This document shows positions 36,304-47,876 of a stretch of DNA of 64,000 bases, one piece after another; position 1 is the stretch's first letter, and each line of letters begins with the position of its first letter. The notes beneath the pieces were generated by a model that worked only from the letters and a program-made list of their open reading frames with translations, was not told the origin of the DNA and searched no databases. The position numbers were made by a program, and so were the translations under genes. This DNA comes from Melastoma dodecandrum (taxonomy: Eukaryota; Streptophyta; Magnoliopsida; Myrtales; Melastomataceae): NCBI GenBank assembly GCA_029817715.1, contig JARUPY010000602.1:1319501-1383500 (forward strand). Direction: 5' to 3'.

Positions 36304-38460
36304 AGCAACAACAATCCCCGGGGTTCAATTTATTGAACTTAGATTGGTTTATACTGATTGTATTGATCATATTTTGAATAATGAATGGTACTTCAGTGCC
36401 TCAATTGAAATAATTAAATAAAAAGGATTGTTGTTTTATTTATGTACGATGTTCCTTTCAACTTTGGCACCTAGATTCACGATCCTGGATTAACTCCTTC
36501 AGCCTTGTCCTATATCAGTTTAGTTCTCGCCATATTTGGGGAGGTCCGTACAAAAATACAGACGATTTTTAAAGTTTTTACGAAATATGGTTTCTGTTGG
36601 TCAAACTCCCTCAATACGTCCCATATATCGCAGTCGTGACACTCAATTTATAAAAAATATGTTACACGCGTCAATCACGAGTTTTGTACGAAAATACGAT
36701 TAGTTTTAAAAAAAAAATTTCCGAAATACTGTTCAGTTTCGTAAAATACGATTTTACCGTCGAAGGGGCGCGTCTTGAAAACGCGCCCCTTAACATGCAA
36801 AGAGAGAACCCACCCTTTTAAGAAATAAATAAATAAAGGGCGGGTTTCCAGCCGAGTTGAAAAAGGTATTGTGAAACAAGACGGGACGTACCAAAATATT
36901 TTTACCCATCTTGTACCACAATACTTTTGTACAAAACTCCGTCAGTCACACCCAAAGGAGTATCACACGTACGCGACACTTGGGCACCCTAAGTCTTTAT
37001 GTCCCTCGTCAGGAGCAGCCAATTGCGAATTGGTGGCAAACATACGACCGAGACCATCCTGTAGCTTATTGGACAAAGGAATTGTTCAAAAGCCTAGGGG
37101 GAGTTGCGATCTTGGCGGCATGGGGATGAGTAGGTAAGGCGGGAAACCACTTCCCTGATGGCCATCACACTACCCTGTACATGAGAGACGTCGAATATGT
37201 CGACCACGACTACAGATCTGTGAGTGTAGACGACGTGAAGTTGAGATCCGGAGTGGACGGATCGGGATGCCACGGCCTAGGACAACGGTAGGGTGTTAGT
37301 GATGATACCAGACACTTGACTTACTACTACCTCTATTCTGGAGGGCCCCGGTGGTTGTTGCTGCGGAGTTTGAGATCCTATATTTTATCTCTCTTTCTGT
37401 CCCAAACCCAGAAACACATACGAAGATTGTGATTTTTAAAATCAGTAAACGATGAAGATCTGCTATTCTTTCTGTCCCTAAACCCAAACGAAAGTACAAC
37501 GCTGTCCTTTCCTGGTGCATCGTTTTGCCTCCAAGAACAACTTGAACAAGTTAAGTCTGTTCCTTGAAACATACTTCTCAAGTCCTCAGGAAATCACGTT
37601 TCGCAAATGACGTTAAGGTTTAGATCGCATGAGTCCTAACCGGAAGAGAACCAAAAATTTGAATTCATTCCGGATGGTCATTACAAGAGGCATGGTTACG
37701 GACTGTGTCTGCTGCAGGAGATATGATGATTCTTTTTAGGGCGACTATATCTGTTACAAGTATGGATCGTAGTTCTGGTTGTAGCACCATTAGACTGGCG
37801 CACGAAATAACCAGTGATAAGCTACCCAGAGATAATCGCGTGGAAAGCTTCCACCTAAACTAAGTTTCGGAAAGGCTTCGGCTGCCAATGAAGATAGCTT
37901 AATATCTCTGTCGCGTTAAAACAATCAATGCGAAAGATGAAATCAGCCATGGGATAATGTTTGAACGCCCCATCATTTGTCTAGTTAATTCTCAACAACT
38001 CCTTAAAACAGAGTCTACCCTGACGTCGTTGCCTTTGGCAACACCACACATTGTTTAACCAAAGTTATTTTCTGCAGATTTAATGCGCCTTGACCAAGAA
38101 AATTGAGTCTTATTCGGAAGTTTCTAGGACTCCCTGGGATGGGAAAAGTCTAACACGAGCTGCGAGCTGACCATCGATTCGATAATTTCCTTAGCAGTAG
38201 ATGATGTGGTACAAGGCGGGAAATTAAGACAGTTTGTAGCAGGTGAGAAGATCCAAACTTCGAAGGTTCTCCAAAGGGGAAATAACGAAGGCACTGGACT
38301 TTTTCGCAAGCATATGCGAAGTCGTTGTTGAAACTCTTCTTCCCAGAAATTTGAGCAACAAAGGAAAAAGATGGCGAGGCCATGAAGGACTTGGCGTTTT
38401 TTTCCTTCAATGACTGGCTGCTGAAGACAAATTGCTTTTTACTCACTCCACCGTTTATCT
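36304..38460. other. 2.2-kb spacer with hairpins and one degraded ORF
   Basis: Starts with GLP-A-type 3' flank (to about 36497). Then comes a repeat-like stretch with a perfect 11-bp-arm hairpin (36763-36773 with 36781-36791) and a second near-perfect one (36807-36846). A broken ORF follows at 36911-37291. The rest up to the promoter of the gene at 38567 shows nothing I can identify. Confidence 0.5.
36911..37291 (+). pseudogene. Degraded ORF of unknown family with one internal stop
   Basis: One frame reads 127 codons interrupted once by TGA at 37127-37129. Both sides look protein-like (ANWWQTYDRDHPVAYWTKEL before; NHFPDGHHTTLYMRDVEYVD after). The stop sits where the frame reads AAWG-stop-VGKAG, a possible TGG-to-TGA change. 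I do not recognise the family. Confidence 0.35.
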
Positions 38461-38470
38461 TGTATAAAAG
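38461..38470 (+). promoter_or_regulatory. TATA box of germin-like gene at 38567
   Basis: TGTATAAAAG about 100 bp before the ATG. Confidence 0.6.
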
Positions 38471-38566
38471 GGAGATCGTATTACCATGAAATAGCACGTC
38501 GAACAAAAGCTTGATTCCTTACGCTCAAAGTTGTAAAGGGGCGACGTCAGTGATACTCCTTCGATC

Positions 38567-39320
38567 ATGAAGCTATTCGTGGCTCTTGTTGTCCTGTCCT
38601 TGGCAGCCGCAACTTCCCTCGCTTACGATCCGGATCTTCTTCAGGACATATGTGTTGCTATCAACAACACCAAAGATGGAGGTAACATTCATTGTGAATT
38701 CTCATGGTGCGATCATATGAACTCTATGGAGATGTGTTTTGACGTAATTCTTTTTGTGTGATGCAGTGTTCGTCAACGGAAAGTTCTGCAAGGACCCGAA
38801 TCTTGCCACTGCCGATGATTTTCTGTTCACAGACTTCAGGACCCCGGGAAACACCTCCAACCCTCTCGGCTCGAAAGTGACTCCAGCGGCCGTTGACCAG
38901 TTCCCCGGGATCAACACCCTTGGGATATCCATGGCTCGCTTGGACTTCGCACCCTATGGTCTAAACCCGCCCCACATCCATCCTCGTGGCACCGAGATCC
39001 TGGTTGTCGTCGAGGGCACCCTGCATGTCGGTTTCGTCACCTCCAACCAGCTCAACAACCGCCTCTTCACCAAGGTCCTATACCCGGGAGATGTGTTTGT
39101 CTTCCCCATCGGCCTCATCCACTTCCAGTTCAACGTAGGGAAGACCAATGCAGTGGCATTCGCCGGCCTGAGCAGCCAGAACCCCGGACTCATTATAATT
39201 GCAAACTCAATATTCGGTGCTAACCCACCCATCTCAGACGACGTCCTTGCCAAGGCATTCCAGGTTGATAAGAAGGTTGTCGATGACCTCCAGGCCCAGT
39301 TTTGGTACGACAACAACTAA
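38567..39320 (+). CDS. Germin-like protein, two exons
   Basis: Exons 38567-38681 and 38767-39320 (669 nt, 222 aa). The 85-bp intron is at the same phase-1 position, after codon 38, as in 31724. Signal peptide [19 protein letters not shown], mature [10 protein letters not shown]. Cys29/Cys46, the HIH and Glu of box 1 and His of box 2 are all present. The second sequon (NTSNP) is present. Sequence is intermediate between types: GLP-A-like in box 1 ([12 protein letters not shown]) and GLP-B-like in the tail ([13 protein letters not shown]). The 3' UTR is closely similar to that of 31724, suggesting these two are a duplicate pair. Confidence 0.95.
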
Positions 39321-39697
39321 AACGCTTACTGACATCGACTTGAATCGACACATACACTCCAGTGTTCGGCTATGATCAATACAATAACTGGTTTAAGATA
39401 AAAAATAAAACTGGGATGACGCCCATTTGGGCTGTTGTTAACATCAGTATTCCTCAGGAATAAAGTTAATTTCTTGTCTCTTTAGTTATATACCTTCTTA
39501 CTGGATAATCAGAAGCACGTTTTGAGTCGAACAAGCCGACTGTCCCTATTCAACGGCACCATCCGAAGAAAAAAAAAACGCTGAAGAAAGTGTGGAACTA
39601 CGATAAACAGCTTATCTTCATTGCATAACAGTACTACAATTTAAACTGTCTTCATCCTTCTTCCTGTGGCTACAAAATACCAACTTCTTAATCTTGA
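39321..39697. other. 3' flank between germin-like gene and GDSL pseudogene
   Basis: Contains the 3' UTR with an AATAAAA-type signal near 39404-39410. Otherwise nothing recognised. Confidence 0.5.
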
Positions 39698-41045
39698 TCA
39701 TGGATGGGAGTGGGACACGGGATCGATGGCCATGGCAGTGCTCAGATTCATGGGGAACATGTAGTCGGCAGAAGCAGTCATGAATTGCGTTACTAGGAGT
39801 TCACTCGTCTTCTCAGATGGATGGAAAGGATCCCAGAATAGATATTGATCTCTGTTGGCACACGGATTCGATGCCGGAGTGCATAGACAAGTCCATCGTA
39901 TGGCCCTTGCCAAACTTCGCACGAATCCTAAATCAACAGCAAAGAAGTCACTAAACGCACCCAATATTACGTAATCATGGGCTGGTAAGTCCATACCATG
40001 TGATCCGGGGTTGGATCTTAGCTGGAAATCGGCATAGATGAAGATATCGGCATCATATCCCCTATTAAGTTCATTGAGCAACTGACGGAGCTGTGGATTG
40101 TATAGCTCAGAAGCCTGCTGAAGTTCGGCAGAACATTCCCTGTTCCTGCTTCTCAGAGCAAGTTCTGCTGGAACACACCCCAGGGGTCCCGTCCCCATCA
40201 CCAGAACCCGCCGCGACCCCAGATTGTACAACCTCCGCCTTCAAAATAACGACTGTAACATACGGGAAAATAGTTCCCTGTAATGGTAGCTGTAGATGGA
40301 CTGAGAATACTAAGGAGAGTTTTGTGTATTCTGGGATTAGAAAGAGGCCATATTCCGGGATCAAGAACTGGCCTGACCGAGGCGAGTTAGACACCAATAA
40401 ATAGTTGTTCACGAAGTCGTTCCCACAGACTGTGATCAACACAATCGACTGGCTGACCAGCTTTTGGGTTCTTTCAATGCCGACCAGTCTGCGTACTCTC
40501 AGTTGGTATTCTTCGAAAAGATGGAGCTGTCTGAACATCCTTATGACTTGAACCTGAACGATAATCCATTCCTGTTAAGACGGCTAGAATCAAATTTCAG
40601 AAGAAAAAAATAGCCCAAAGCACCTACAAACTGGAATCCTGTATCATTTAGTATGCCCGATGCCGGCAGAAGCAAAGTTTGCACTGATGCGCAGCATCTG
40701 GCCTCAAACCTCTGGGCTTAGATACGGGAACGTCGATTCCGACCTGAGCCGCTTGCCTTTCAAATTCGAAACTTCACACGTTAGTCGGCTGTAATGCTTT
40801 ATAATGCATGGGCACATAAAAGAAGAACTCGACTGATAAAGTCAGAGATGTTGAGGCCATTGGAGAAGCGACCACCGGGCATGAGTCGGGTAACAAATCC
40901 TGTATGGGGGTGTATCGGCTCTCCCCGAGCTCTGCAAGTAGTTGTCATTTCCATTGTCGACAAGTGAGTCCCTGAACACGAAGAAAAATGATCGAGCTGC
41001 ATCGGCGAACGGGAATTTCGAGCACCTGATTGTCAGGACCACCAA
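39698..41045 (-). pseudogene. GDSL esterase/lipase pseudogene
   Basis: Recognisable segments of a plant GDSL (SGNH-hydrolase) secreted lipase follow in order on the minus strand. Block I reads [15 protein letters not shown] with Arg in place of the usual Gly before the catalytic Asp-Ser. FPYLSP...ANFASAGIGILNDTG follows, then ITVCGNDFVNNY (block III, GG to CG), GTGPLGCVPAELA, and finally NRDQYLFWDPFHPSEK with the Asp/His of block V. Lesions: a frameshift after YPTH near 40880, an in-frame TGA at 40704-40706 (an Arg CGA in relatives), and loss of the usual CCGQGPY segment near 39905 with compensating indels. The signal peptide exon start is not clear. Exons are roughly 41045-40850, 40745-40625, 40540-40335, 40235-40005 and 39930-39698. 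Not functional. Confidence 0.85.
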
Positions 41046-41249
41046 GGATTAATCTGAGTTCACCTGCTAAATTACCCTGTTTAGGACACATCCTAGGATA
41101 AAATCACCATCATAGGTTGTCTTTTTTACCATTTCAAGGATCCGTTGGAAGTTACTTTATGATGGGGTATGAATGACCCATGTCCTCTCTTATTCCTTCC
41201 CTTCTTTCTTTATGTAGTTGTTTCTATCTGCTTCATTTTACTTCATTGT
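41046..41249. other. Spacer, nothing identified
   Basis: About 200 bp between the GDSL pseudogene and the inverted-repeat element; no coding or regulatory signal is supported. Confidence 0.5.
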
Positions 41250-42170
41250 TTCAATATGACGTTGGTCACCAAACTATTTCATCAAATAATCTCATAAGTT
41301 TGAAAATTCATCAACTAACCTGGCGAAATCGACCTTATAGGCGAAGTGAAGTCGACCTTACAAAGGCGGACTTCATAGGCCGACTTTCATAAGCCAACAA
41401 GGTAGTCGACCTTACAAAAGCCGACTCCCTTCTGATTTAGAAAAAAAAACTTTCAATTATTGTTTTTGTAATTGATTGTGGGGTGATCTGTCACCTCCTT
41501 TCCTTTCCGTCCCTTGCAATTCACACCTCATCCCTTCCACCCCCTCCGAATCTCCCTTCCCGCTCCCCCTCCCCTTTTTATTCTGTGGTTCTGTCTTCTT
41601 CCCGGGATTACCTAGTTCAAGATTTAGCCTTCTCGAGGCGGGAAAGGAGGCGCCTTTTTTACCTGTTTGGGGAGAGGGCAAGAGATGGAGGAAGGGAGGA
41701 GTTTGGCCCACCGGTAAGCCCTTCGTCAATGGGGGCGCCTTCGGCATGCTCGCCACCTGGGTCATCCAGCCCATCGACATGGTCAAGATATGCATCCTCT
41801 CCCTTTTCAACATGCTCCAATGTGCCCGTCGATTTCCTGGTTTGGGTCGATGGCGATTGGGAAGGGCTGGAATTCCCTCTAGGGGGATGAAAAAGATGAC
41901 TTACGATTTGGAGGAGTTTCAGGGTCAGTATAGTCATCCATTGACTATTATTGATTTTTTTTAAAATTAGGAGTGAGTCAGTCTTATAAAGGGCGACTTC
42001 CTTATTGGCTTATGGAAGTCGGTCTTACAAAGGTCGACTTCATGCGGGAAGGACAGATGGTATGAAGTCGACATTTGTGAGGTCGATTTCGCCATGGATG
42101 AAGAATTTTCAAACTCAGGAGGTTATTTGACGAAATAGTTTGGGGACTAACGTCATATTGGAACAAAACT
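41250..42170. mobile_element. TIR element of ~0.9 kb with captured carrier-gene fragment (Pack-MULE-like)
   Basis: The left arm (about 41250-41465) and right arm (about 41940-42168) are imperfect inverted repeats of about 200 bp. The left begins CAATATGACGTTGGTCACC and the reverse complement of the right begins CCAATATGACGTTAGTCCCC. Both continue through shared 'ccaaactatttc.tcaaataa', 'gtttgaaaattc' and 'ggcgaaatcgacc' and then several 'gtcgacctt.caaa'-type pieces. The interior holds a fragment of a mitochondrial carrier gene and no transposase. Long TIRs plus a captured host exon fit a non-autonomous Mutator-like Pack-MULE. I could not find a clear 9-bp target-site duplication, so the class is inferred. 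Confidence 0.7.
41716..41790 (+). pseudogene. Fragment of mitochondrial dicarboxylate/tricarboxylate carrier (DTC-like)
   Basis: Reads KPFVNGGAFGMLATWVIQPI then DMVKI, closely matching the first transmembrane segment and PxD signature (P-I-D) region of plant DTC / 2-oxoglutarate-malate carriers. The preceding bases (Pro-Thr-Gly for the usual Thr-Thr-Val) continue the match by a few codons. After DMVKI the frame diverges where the carrier would go on to RIQLGQG. It lies between the two inverted arms, so it is a captured piece, not a gene. Confidence 0.8.
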
Positions 42171-42681
42171 CACTGCACCTACCATTTTCAACTGCCACAT
42201 GCTACTCACAGTCTGCATCAAATGTATTTCAACCGCAGCAAACACTCTGTTTCGACCCAATTCAGTTAAACCGACCAGATTGGAAGACTCAGTTTCTCTG
42301 GGACTTATATTACGTGGGACTGGAAGAGCGATCCAGGCCCATTTTCCCAAGGGCACTGCTGAAATACGATGAGGATCCAATTGAGAAAAAGGTTAAAATA
42401 TAAGAACTAAATCGAATAATACTTTTCTGTTATTACATTACCTCGGACAAACATCAGTGTTGTTGTTGTTGATAAAAAGCGGACACAGCCAAAACGCCGC
42501 TCCATCCTAAAACCCTAAGGAAAGCAGAGTTGAAAGACGATACGAACTGGGGGTTGGATGACCCTTGGATCTGTTATTCGAACGCCCACTGATTGGATAT
42601 CTTTTGGGGCTTGATTGATCCAAGATTCTTAGGGGCATTCATCCAGCTCGAAGATTGAGTCCGGCGCCCAGTTGGTAAACA
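42171..42681 (+). promoter_or_regulatory. Upstream region of GCN1
   Basis: Intergenic region between the TIR element and the GCN1 start codon. No convincing TATA box is seen. A telo-box (AAACCCTAA) at 42510-42518 lies about 165 bp upstream of the ATG. An ORF at 42140-42403 runs out of the element and has no recognisable product. Confidence 0.5.
42510..42518 (+). promoter_or_regulatory. Telo-box AAACCCTAA
   Basis: Exact AAACCCTAA. In plants this motif is common near the start of transcription of genes for the translation machinery, which fits the role of GCN1. Function here is inferred. Confidence 0.5.
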
Positions 42682-45600
42682 ATGGCGGATTCGGCCGAAT
42701 CCCTGGTGCCCGTTTCTGGTTTGGTCTCCACTCCATCTACCAAGCGGAGGATTCGATTGTTCCGGGATGAAATCCCGTCTCTACTTAATGATTCAGGTAA
42801 TCGAGTCGGTGTCATCGACTGTTGTTGGCTCTTTCATTTGGTGGGTTGTGATAGTACTGGGGTAAGTGGATTGGGTTGGGATGGTTCTTTGAAAATTTTG
42901 CTTCTTTGGTATTTTGTGGCGGAATTAGTGCATTTTCTTCAAGTTGGGGGGGTGGGGGGGGTGGGGTTAATTCCCTTTGGCATAGTTTGGAAGATGGGGT
43001 TTGTTTTTATGGGACATGTTTGGACGACATTCTGTTGCGGTTTGAGTCTCCGTTTGAGTTGGAACGCCCCGTTTGCGGCTAGTGACTCTTGGCGTCCATG
43101 CAGAGATGCCTACCGAGGTAGCCTTGCTATTGGTGGATATCGTGTTCAAGACTTTATTTTTATACGATGATTTACGGTCAAAGGAAGCTGTTGATGCGGT
43201 GATTGTGAAGTGTATAAAAGAGACCGTGTTTATGAAGAGCTTCGCTGCTTCGCTTGTTCAAGCCATGGAAAAGCAGATTAAGTTTAAAGCCCACGTGGGA
43301 TCCTATAGGATGCTCCAGTGGTCATGTATTCTCCTGAGCAAGAGTCAGTTTGCTTCGATATCGAGGGGTGCACTCTGTCGAGTTATATCTGCACAGGCAT
43401 CCTTGATTTCCCTCGTTATGCAAGGCTCATTGCGACAACAGAGGGCTTGCAGACACTTATTCAACAGATTATTTTCACAGGTTCCTTCAAATTGCTTGAC
43501 TGGTCTGGTTCTTTATCCTTTTTATCGAAGTCTATTTAGCTTGATCTGAAATAAATTTGCATTTTGGGAACTCCCAGTCACCGGAGTTGTACAGGATATT
43601 TGTAGGAGAACTAGAGAATGGAAGAATTTCGTACAAGGATGGCCCAGAGGTTATATCGTTGCTACTGGAGTTCTTGAGTGGAAGTCCCTCTTTACTCAAT
43701 GAATTCAAGGTTGAGGATCATCTTTTTCCCTTCTTTTCCCTTTATTCATTGCTGGTTTTGGCTTCATTCTTTTGTTCCCTTCTGTTTCTGACTTAGCGCC
43801 ATGCGTTTGAACAGTCTGTATTTCTCGAACTATATGCTAAGGTGGTTCTGAATGCAAGGGAAAAACCAGAAAGAGGTCTCAGCGAAGCTTTCTATCCGCT
43901 TTTTAGGCAAATAACGCATGAAGAGTTTCAAAGTGCCATCATTCCACCCGCTGTTAAAATGTTGAAGCGTAATCCAGAGATTGTGCTGGAATCTGTTGAA
44001 ATTCTTTTAGAGACGGTCAATATTGACTTGAGTAAATACACGGATGAAATTGTCTCCATTATTTTACCTCAAGCTCGCCATGCAGATGAAAAGAGAAGGA
44101 CTGAGGCCCTAAACGTTATTAAGTGCTTAAGTCAAAAGTCAAGCAATCCAGATTCAATAGAAGGAATGTTTAATGCTATTAAATCAGTTATTGGAGGTTC
44201 GTGATCCTGTACTTGCATTTATATGTTTGTTGAGGGTGCTATACCTTTTCCTTTTTTTTTTCAAAAATAATTCACTAATTAGATATTTTTGTCCTTTTTC
44301 CTTAAGAGCATGTTTGCTGATGAAAATTGTGGTATTATATTCTAATGAGGACAGGGTCAGAGGGGAGGTTAACTTTTCCTTATCAGAGAATCGGAATGAT
44401 AAATGCAATGCAAGAATTGGCTCATGCTCCCGAGACAAAGCCTATCAAGAGATTATCAAAGGATGTCTGCAACTTTCTCTTGTCATGCTACAATGCCGAA
44501 GGTATTGTAAAAAAAGTTATTTTTCTTCTTCCCTGTACTTTCTTGCGCCAATTTTTATCTACTTCTAATCCATCATGTAGTTGCTTGGATTGATTTATTA
44601 ATTTCCGTGAGACATGTATCTTGGTTTAATGCAACCTTAATACCTTGTTCCACAGGAAATGAAGAAGTCAAACTTGCGGCCCTCGCTTCTCTGGGTTCCT
44701 GGGGAGCCCGATCAGCCGATGCGATTCCATCAGATGTGGTGGCTCTTTTTGCCTCTGGCATGAAGGAGAAGGAAAATTTGAGAAGGGGACATCTACGTTG
44801 TTTGTGGGTTATTTCTAGAAACTCTGATGTTGTTATACAGGTAAGTTTCATATTTTAATATTCAAGCCTAGATGTGGTGATATACCAATACAATTTCATC
44901 TTTTGAAAATCATTAGGTTTCCCCTTTGCTGGGACCACTTATCCAACTGGTGAAAACTGGTTTTACTAAAGCAGCTCAGCGGTTGGATGGAATATATGCC
45001 CTTCTTCTTGTTGGTAGGATTGCAGCTGCCGATATTAAAGCAGGTATTGGGTTCCTTTATCCACAGAAGCGATCTTTCAGGGCCTGCCCTCTAATTGGAA
45101 TCTGAATGCCGATGTGCTCTCTCTTGAACTTTATGTGCTCTTTAAGGTTGATAGCTTCTCCATTATGCAGAGGAAACTGTGACAAAGGAGAAACTCTTGT
45201 CCTTGGTGTCTCAAAATGAACCTTCCTTGGTGCCGATGTCTTTGGTAGCCTTCTTTTAGCTTTATTTCTCATGCCGATCATTACTATTTAGCCACTCTTC
45301 TTGTTGAGCAAAAACCTCCTTTCTTTGTAGTCTCCTAAGTTAGCTGTTGACGATTGTATGGCTTGCATTGACCTCTTGGAGGTCTTACTGGTGGAGCATA
45401 GTAGGAGGTACAACTGGACATAACTTTCACAATTTCCTGTTGTAATATTTGAAAAATAAGTGCATTTTCTCTGGTTCTTAGGGTATTGGAAGCCTTCTCT
45501 GGAAGTTCACTGGCGCAGGTATAGAATGACAGCTAACCTTAAGTTTATTGTTTTACTTTTCCCCCCAATAATGCTGTTCATTTCTGTGCAGTTGATTGTC

Positions 45601-47876
45601 TTTTGCATCTGCCACCCAAATTGGGAAATTCGGAAAATGGCCTATGAGGTCACAAGGAAAATATTGATGGTCATACCATCATTATCTGAAGCTCTTTTGC
45701 ATGAGTTTACTAAGTTCCTATCTATTCTGGGTGAAAAACTTGCTTTGAGGACAAGGTACTAGTTTATAGTATTTTATGTAACTGAAACAAGTGGTGTTTA
45801 ATCTATTGTAATCTGTCCTAGAAATGGTAGAGTTTCAATTTGTGATGCTATTATTTTGTAAAAGGCTACAATACACTATTTTCTCTGTTTATTATCACAT
45901 TAGAGCTGAATTTTTACTCTAATGTATCTTCTAACCTGTCTGCTGGGTTGTTGGAAGTGCTAATTAATCTCAGATGTTTTGAATGCTTTACATCAATATT
46001 TTGTAAATCTGAGCTTGTCTTCCTCTAGTGACACAGAAAATATGCCCGATCCTCAGTTTCCTAATCTTCCGTCTGGAGAGGTCTTGGTGAAGTCATTGAT
46101 TGTCCTTTCCTCTGCATCTTTAGCGGCTGGTTATGATGCATGTGTCCAAGTTATTCTTTGCTCACATCATCCAACTGTTATTGGACCTGCAAAACATGAC
46201 ATGGTCTGGAAGGTATGATTTTTCTCTGTCTGTTGAATAAGTGAAGTTTTCTTTATAGGAGTGGACTAGATTAATGAATGTGTCAATTTTACAAATGTTG
46301 TACTAAGGACACTGCACATTAAACCCCATTCCAAATATCCGGAAAGTCCTCAATACTTAATGAAGAACTTTTAGTTGCATTAGGATCCTTTCTACCAGAA
46401 AAAAGTCGTATGAATGGTGGAATCAACTCCCAGAACAGCATCAAATCCAAATGTTGACAGTCCCATTAAATGAGTTTCTTGGCCATATACACCACCGGTT
46501 TATAGGTGCACAGGCTCCTATAGTTGTCCATCCATGCATTTCAGAGGACCTTGTATCTGTTTTCCGTAGTAAAAATATTCATTTATTTTTTTTTTGTGTA
46601 GAAAGATTCATTGATTTATTCAGGGTATGAATGACATAATAGGAATGTATAAGCTGGGGTATAAATTATATCGGTGCAATTTCTTCCAGAAAAACTTGTC
46701 AAAGGGCGGTAATGGTCAGTTTGGATCTGAGTTTATGGTCATCATCATCTATTTTATGATATTCTGATACTGGCTGTGAAGTATACACGAAACAGAAAAA
46801 GCAATGCTTACCCTTAATATGTATTTCCTGCAGAGACTTCAAAAGTGTTTGCAAACGCTCAGTATTGATTTCATTGGCTTTATCTCTTGCCACATTTCAA
46901 TGATATGCAAGGTAACACCAAGCTTATCCCGATAGAAATTTAAGTAATTGCTTGTTTCTTTTCTTGTTTGGTAAAAACATAAAATGTTGCTTTGAAAGAT
47001 GGCCAGATTTGAGAATCCACTTGTTCCTTTGATTGCCTATCCAAATTGCATGAATAGGCCGATCAAAGCTTTTTGATGAGGGTTGTAGTATTATTATAAG
47101 TCTGACCATCATGACCCTCGATTTGTACTTTTTGATAAATTCGATTATTTTTCTTAAAATTGTGCCCGGTTAAATGGAGACTGTTAGATCCATTTTCTAA
47201 CAAGATCATCGTTTGAAGCTGGTCTGTGATTTAAGACCAAAAGAATTCTCTGAATAAGTCTTTTCCATTCATATCTTTACTGAAGTAAACCAAAAATGAA
47301 AGGACAAAGCAAGATGATTTGCCAGCAGAAAATTGCCGTGAATGAGAAGCATCTGACCTTTTGTTCTGTCTTTGTTTCATGAATAATAATAGTCTACCAA
47401 ACTTCATCCTTTTTGCATACGGATATTCCCACCGTTATGGCCTGGAAATTCTCTTACTTACAGGGCTCTTTTTTGTTCATCATTTTAACAAAATTATATT
47501 TTCCGTTTCTTAATTTTGTCTAGGGCTACTCTGCTTTTTCCATTCTGTTGGTAAGAAGCATTTCACTTGTTTGTTAACTTTTAGCCTTTGTGTGCTGTGT
47601 TGCCATCGCTGTTATCTTTTAGGATTTACTTGGAGCAAAGGGATTGATGGGCCGTAGTGCTTTTGACCAACAAGCTGCTATGTCATCATTGGTTACATTG
47701 ATGTCTATCAATCCCAAGGATACCTATTCGGAGTTTGAAAAGGTTAGTTGTGTTTTAGTTAACTTTTTGTTTAATTATGCGGTTCATAGGTATGTGATAC
47801 TAGGTTTGTTTTACAGCATTGGGGTCGTCATCCTGACCGACTATCTCATGACATGCTCACAGAAAGTGACATCCAG
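42682..47876 (+). other. GCN1: GCN1 exons 1-15 (residues 1-753)
   Basis: Exons: 42682-42796, 43104-43480, 43578-43709, 43815-44196, 44355-44501, 44656-44840, 44917-45043, 45171-45244, 45331-45407, 45482-45518, 45592-45755, 46029-46212, 46834-46911, 47623-47742, 47817-47876. This is the divergent N-terminal HEAT region. Landmarks are [16 protein letters not shown] in exon 4, [13 protein letters not shown] in exon 6, and [19 protein letters not shown] in exon 7. Exon 13 (46834-46911) is the least family-like. Introns 12 (621 bp) and 13 (711 bp) are long, with no gene inside. Confidence 0.88.

Noticed and set aside
38150..38506. 118-codon minus-strand ORF upstream of the gene at 38567
   Set aside because: No family resemblance, and it overlaps the TATA box of the neighbouring gene.
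40799..41002. Separate short minus-strand ORF containing [16 protein letters not shown]
   Set aside because: It is the second half of GDSL exon 1 displaced by a frameshift, not a gene of its own.
41476..41964. 162-codon ORF as an active mitochondrial carrier gene
   Set aside because: Only about 25 residues match the carrier; the rest is unrelated and it lies between transposon arms.
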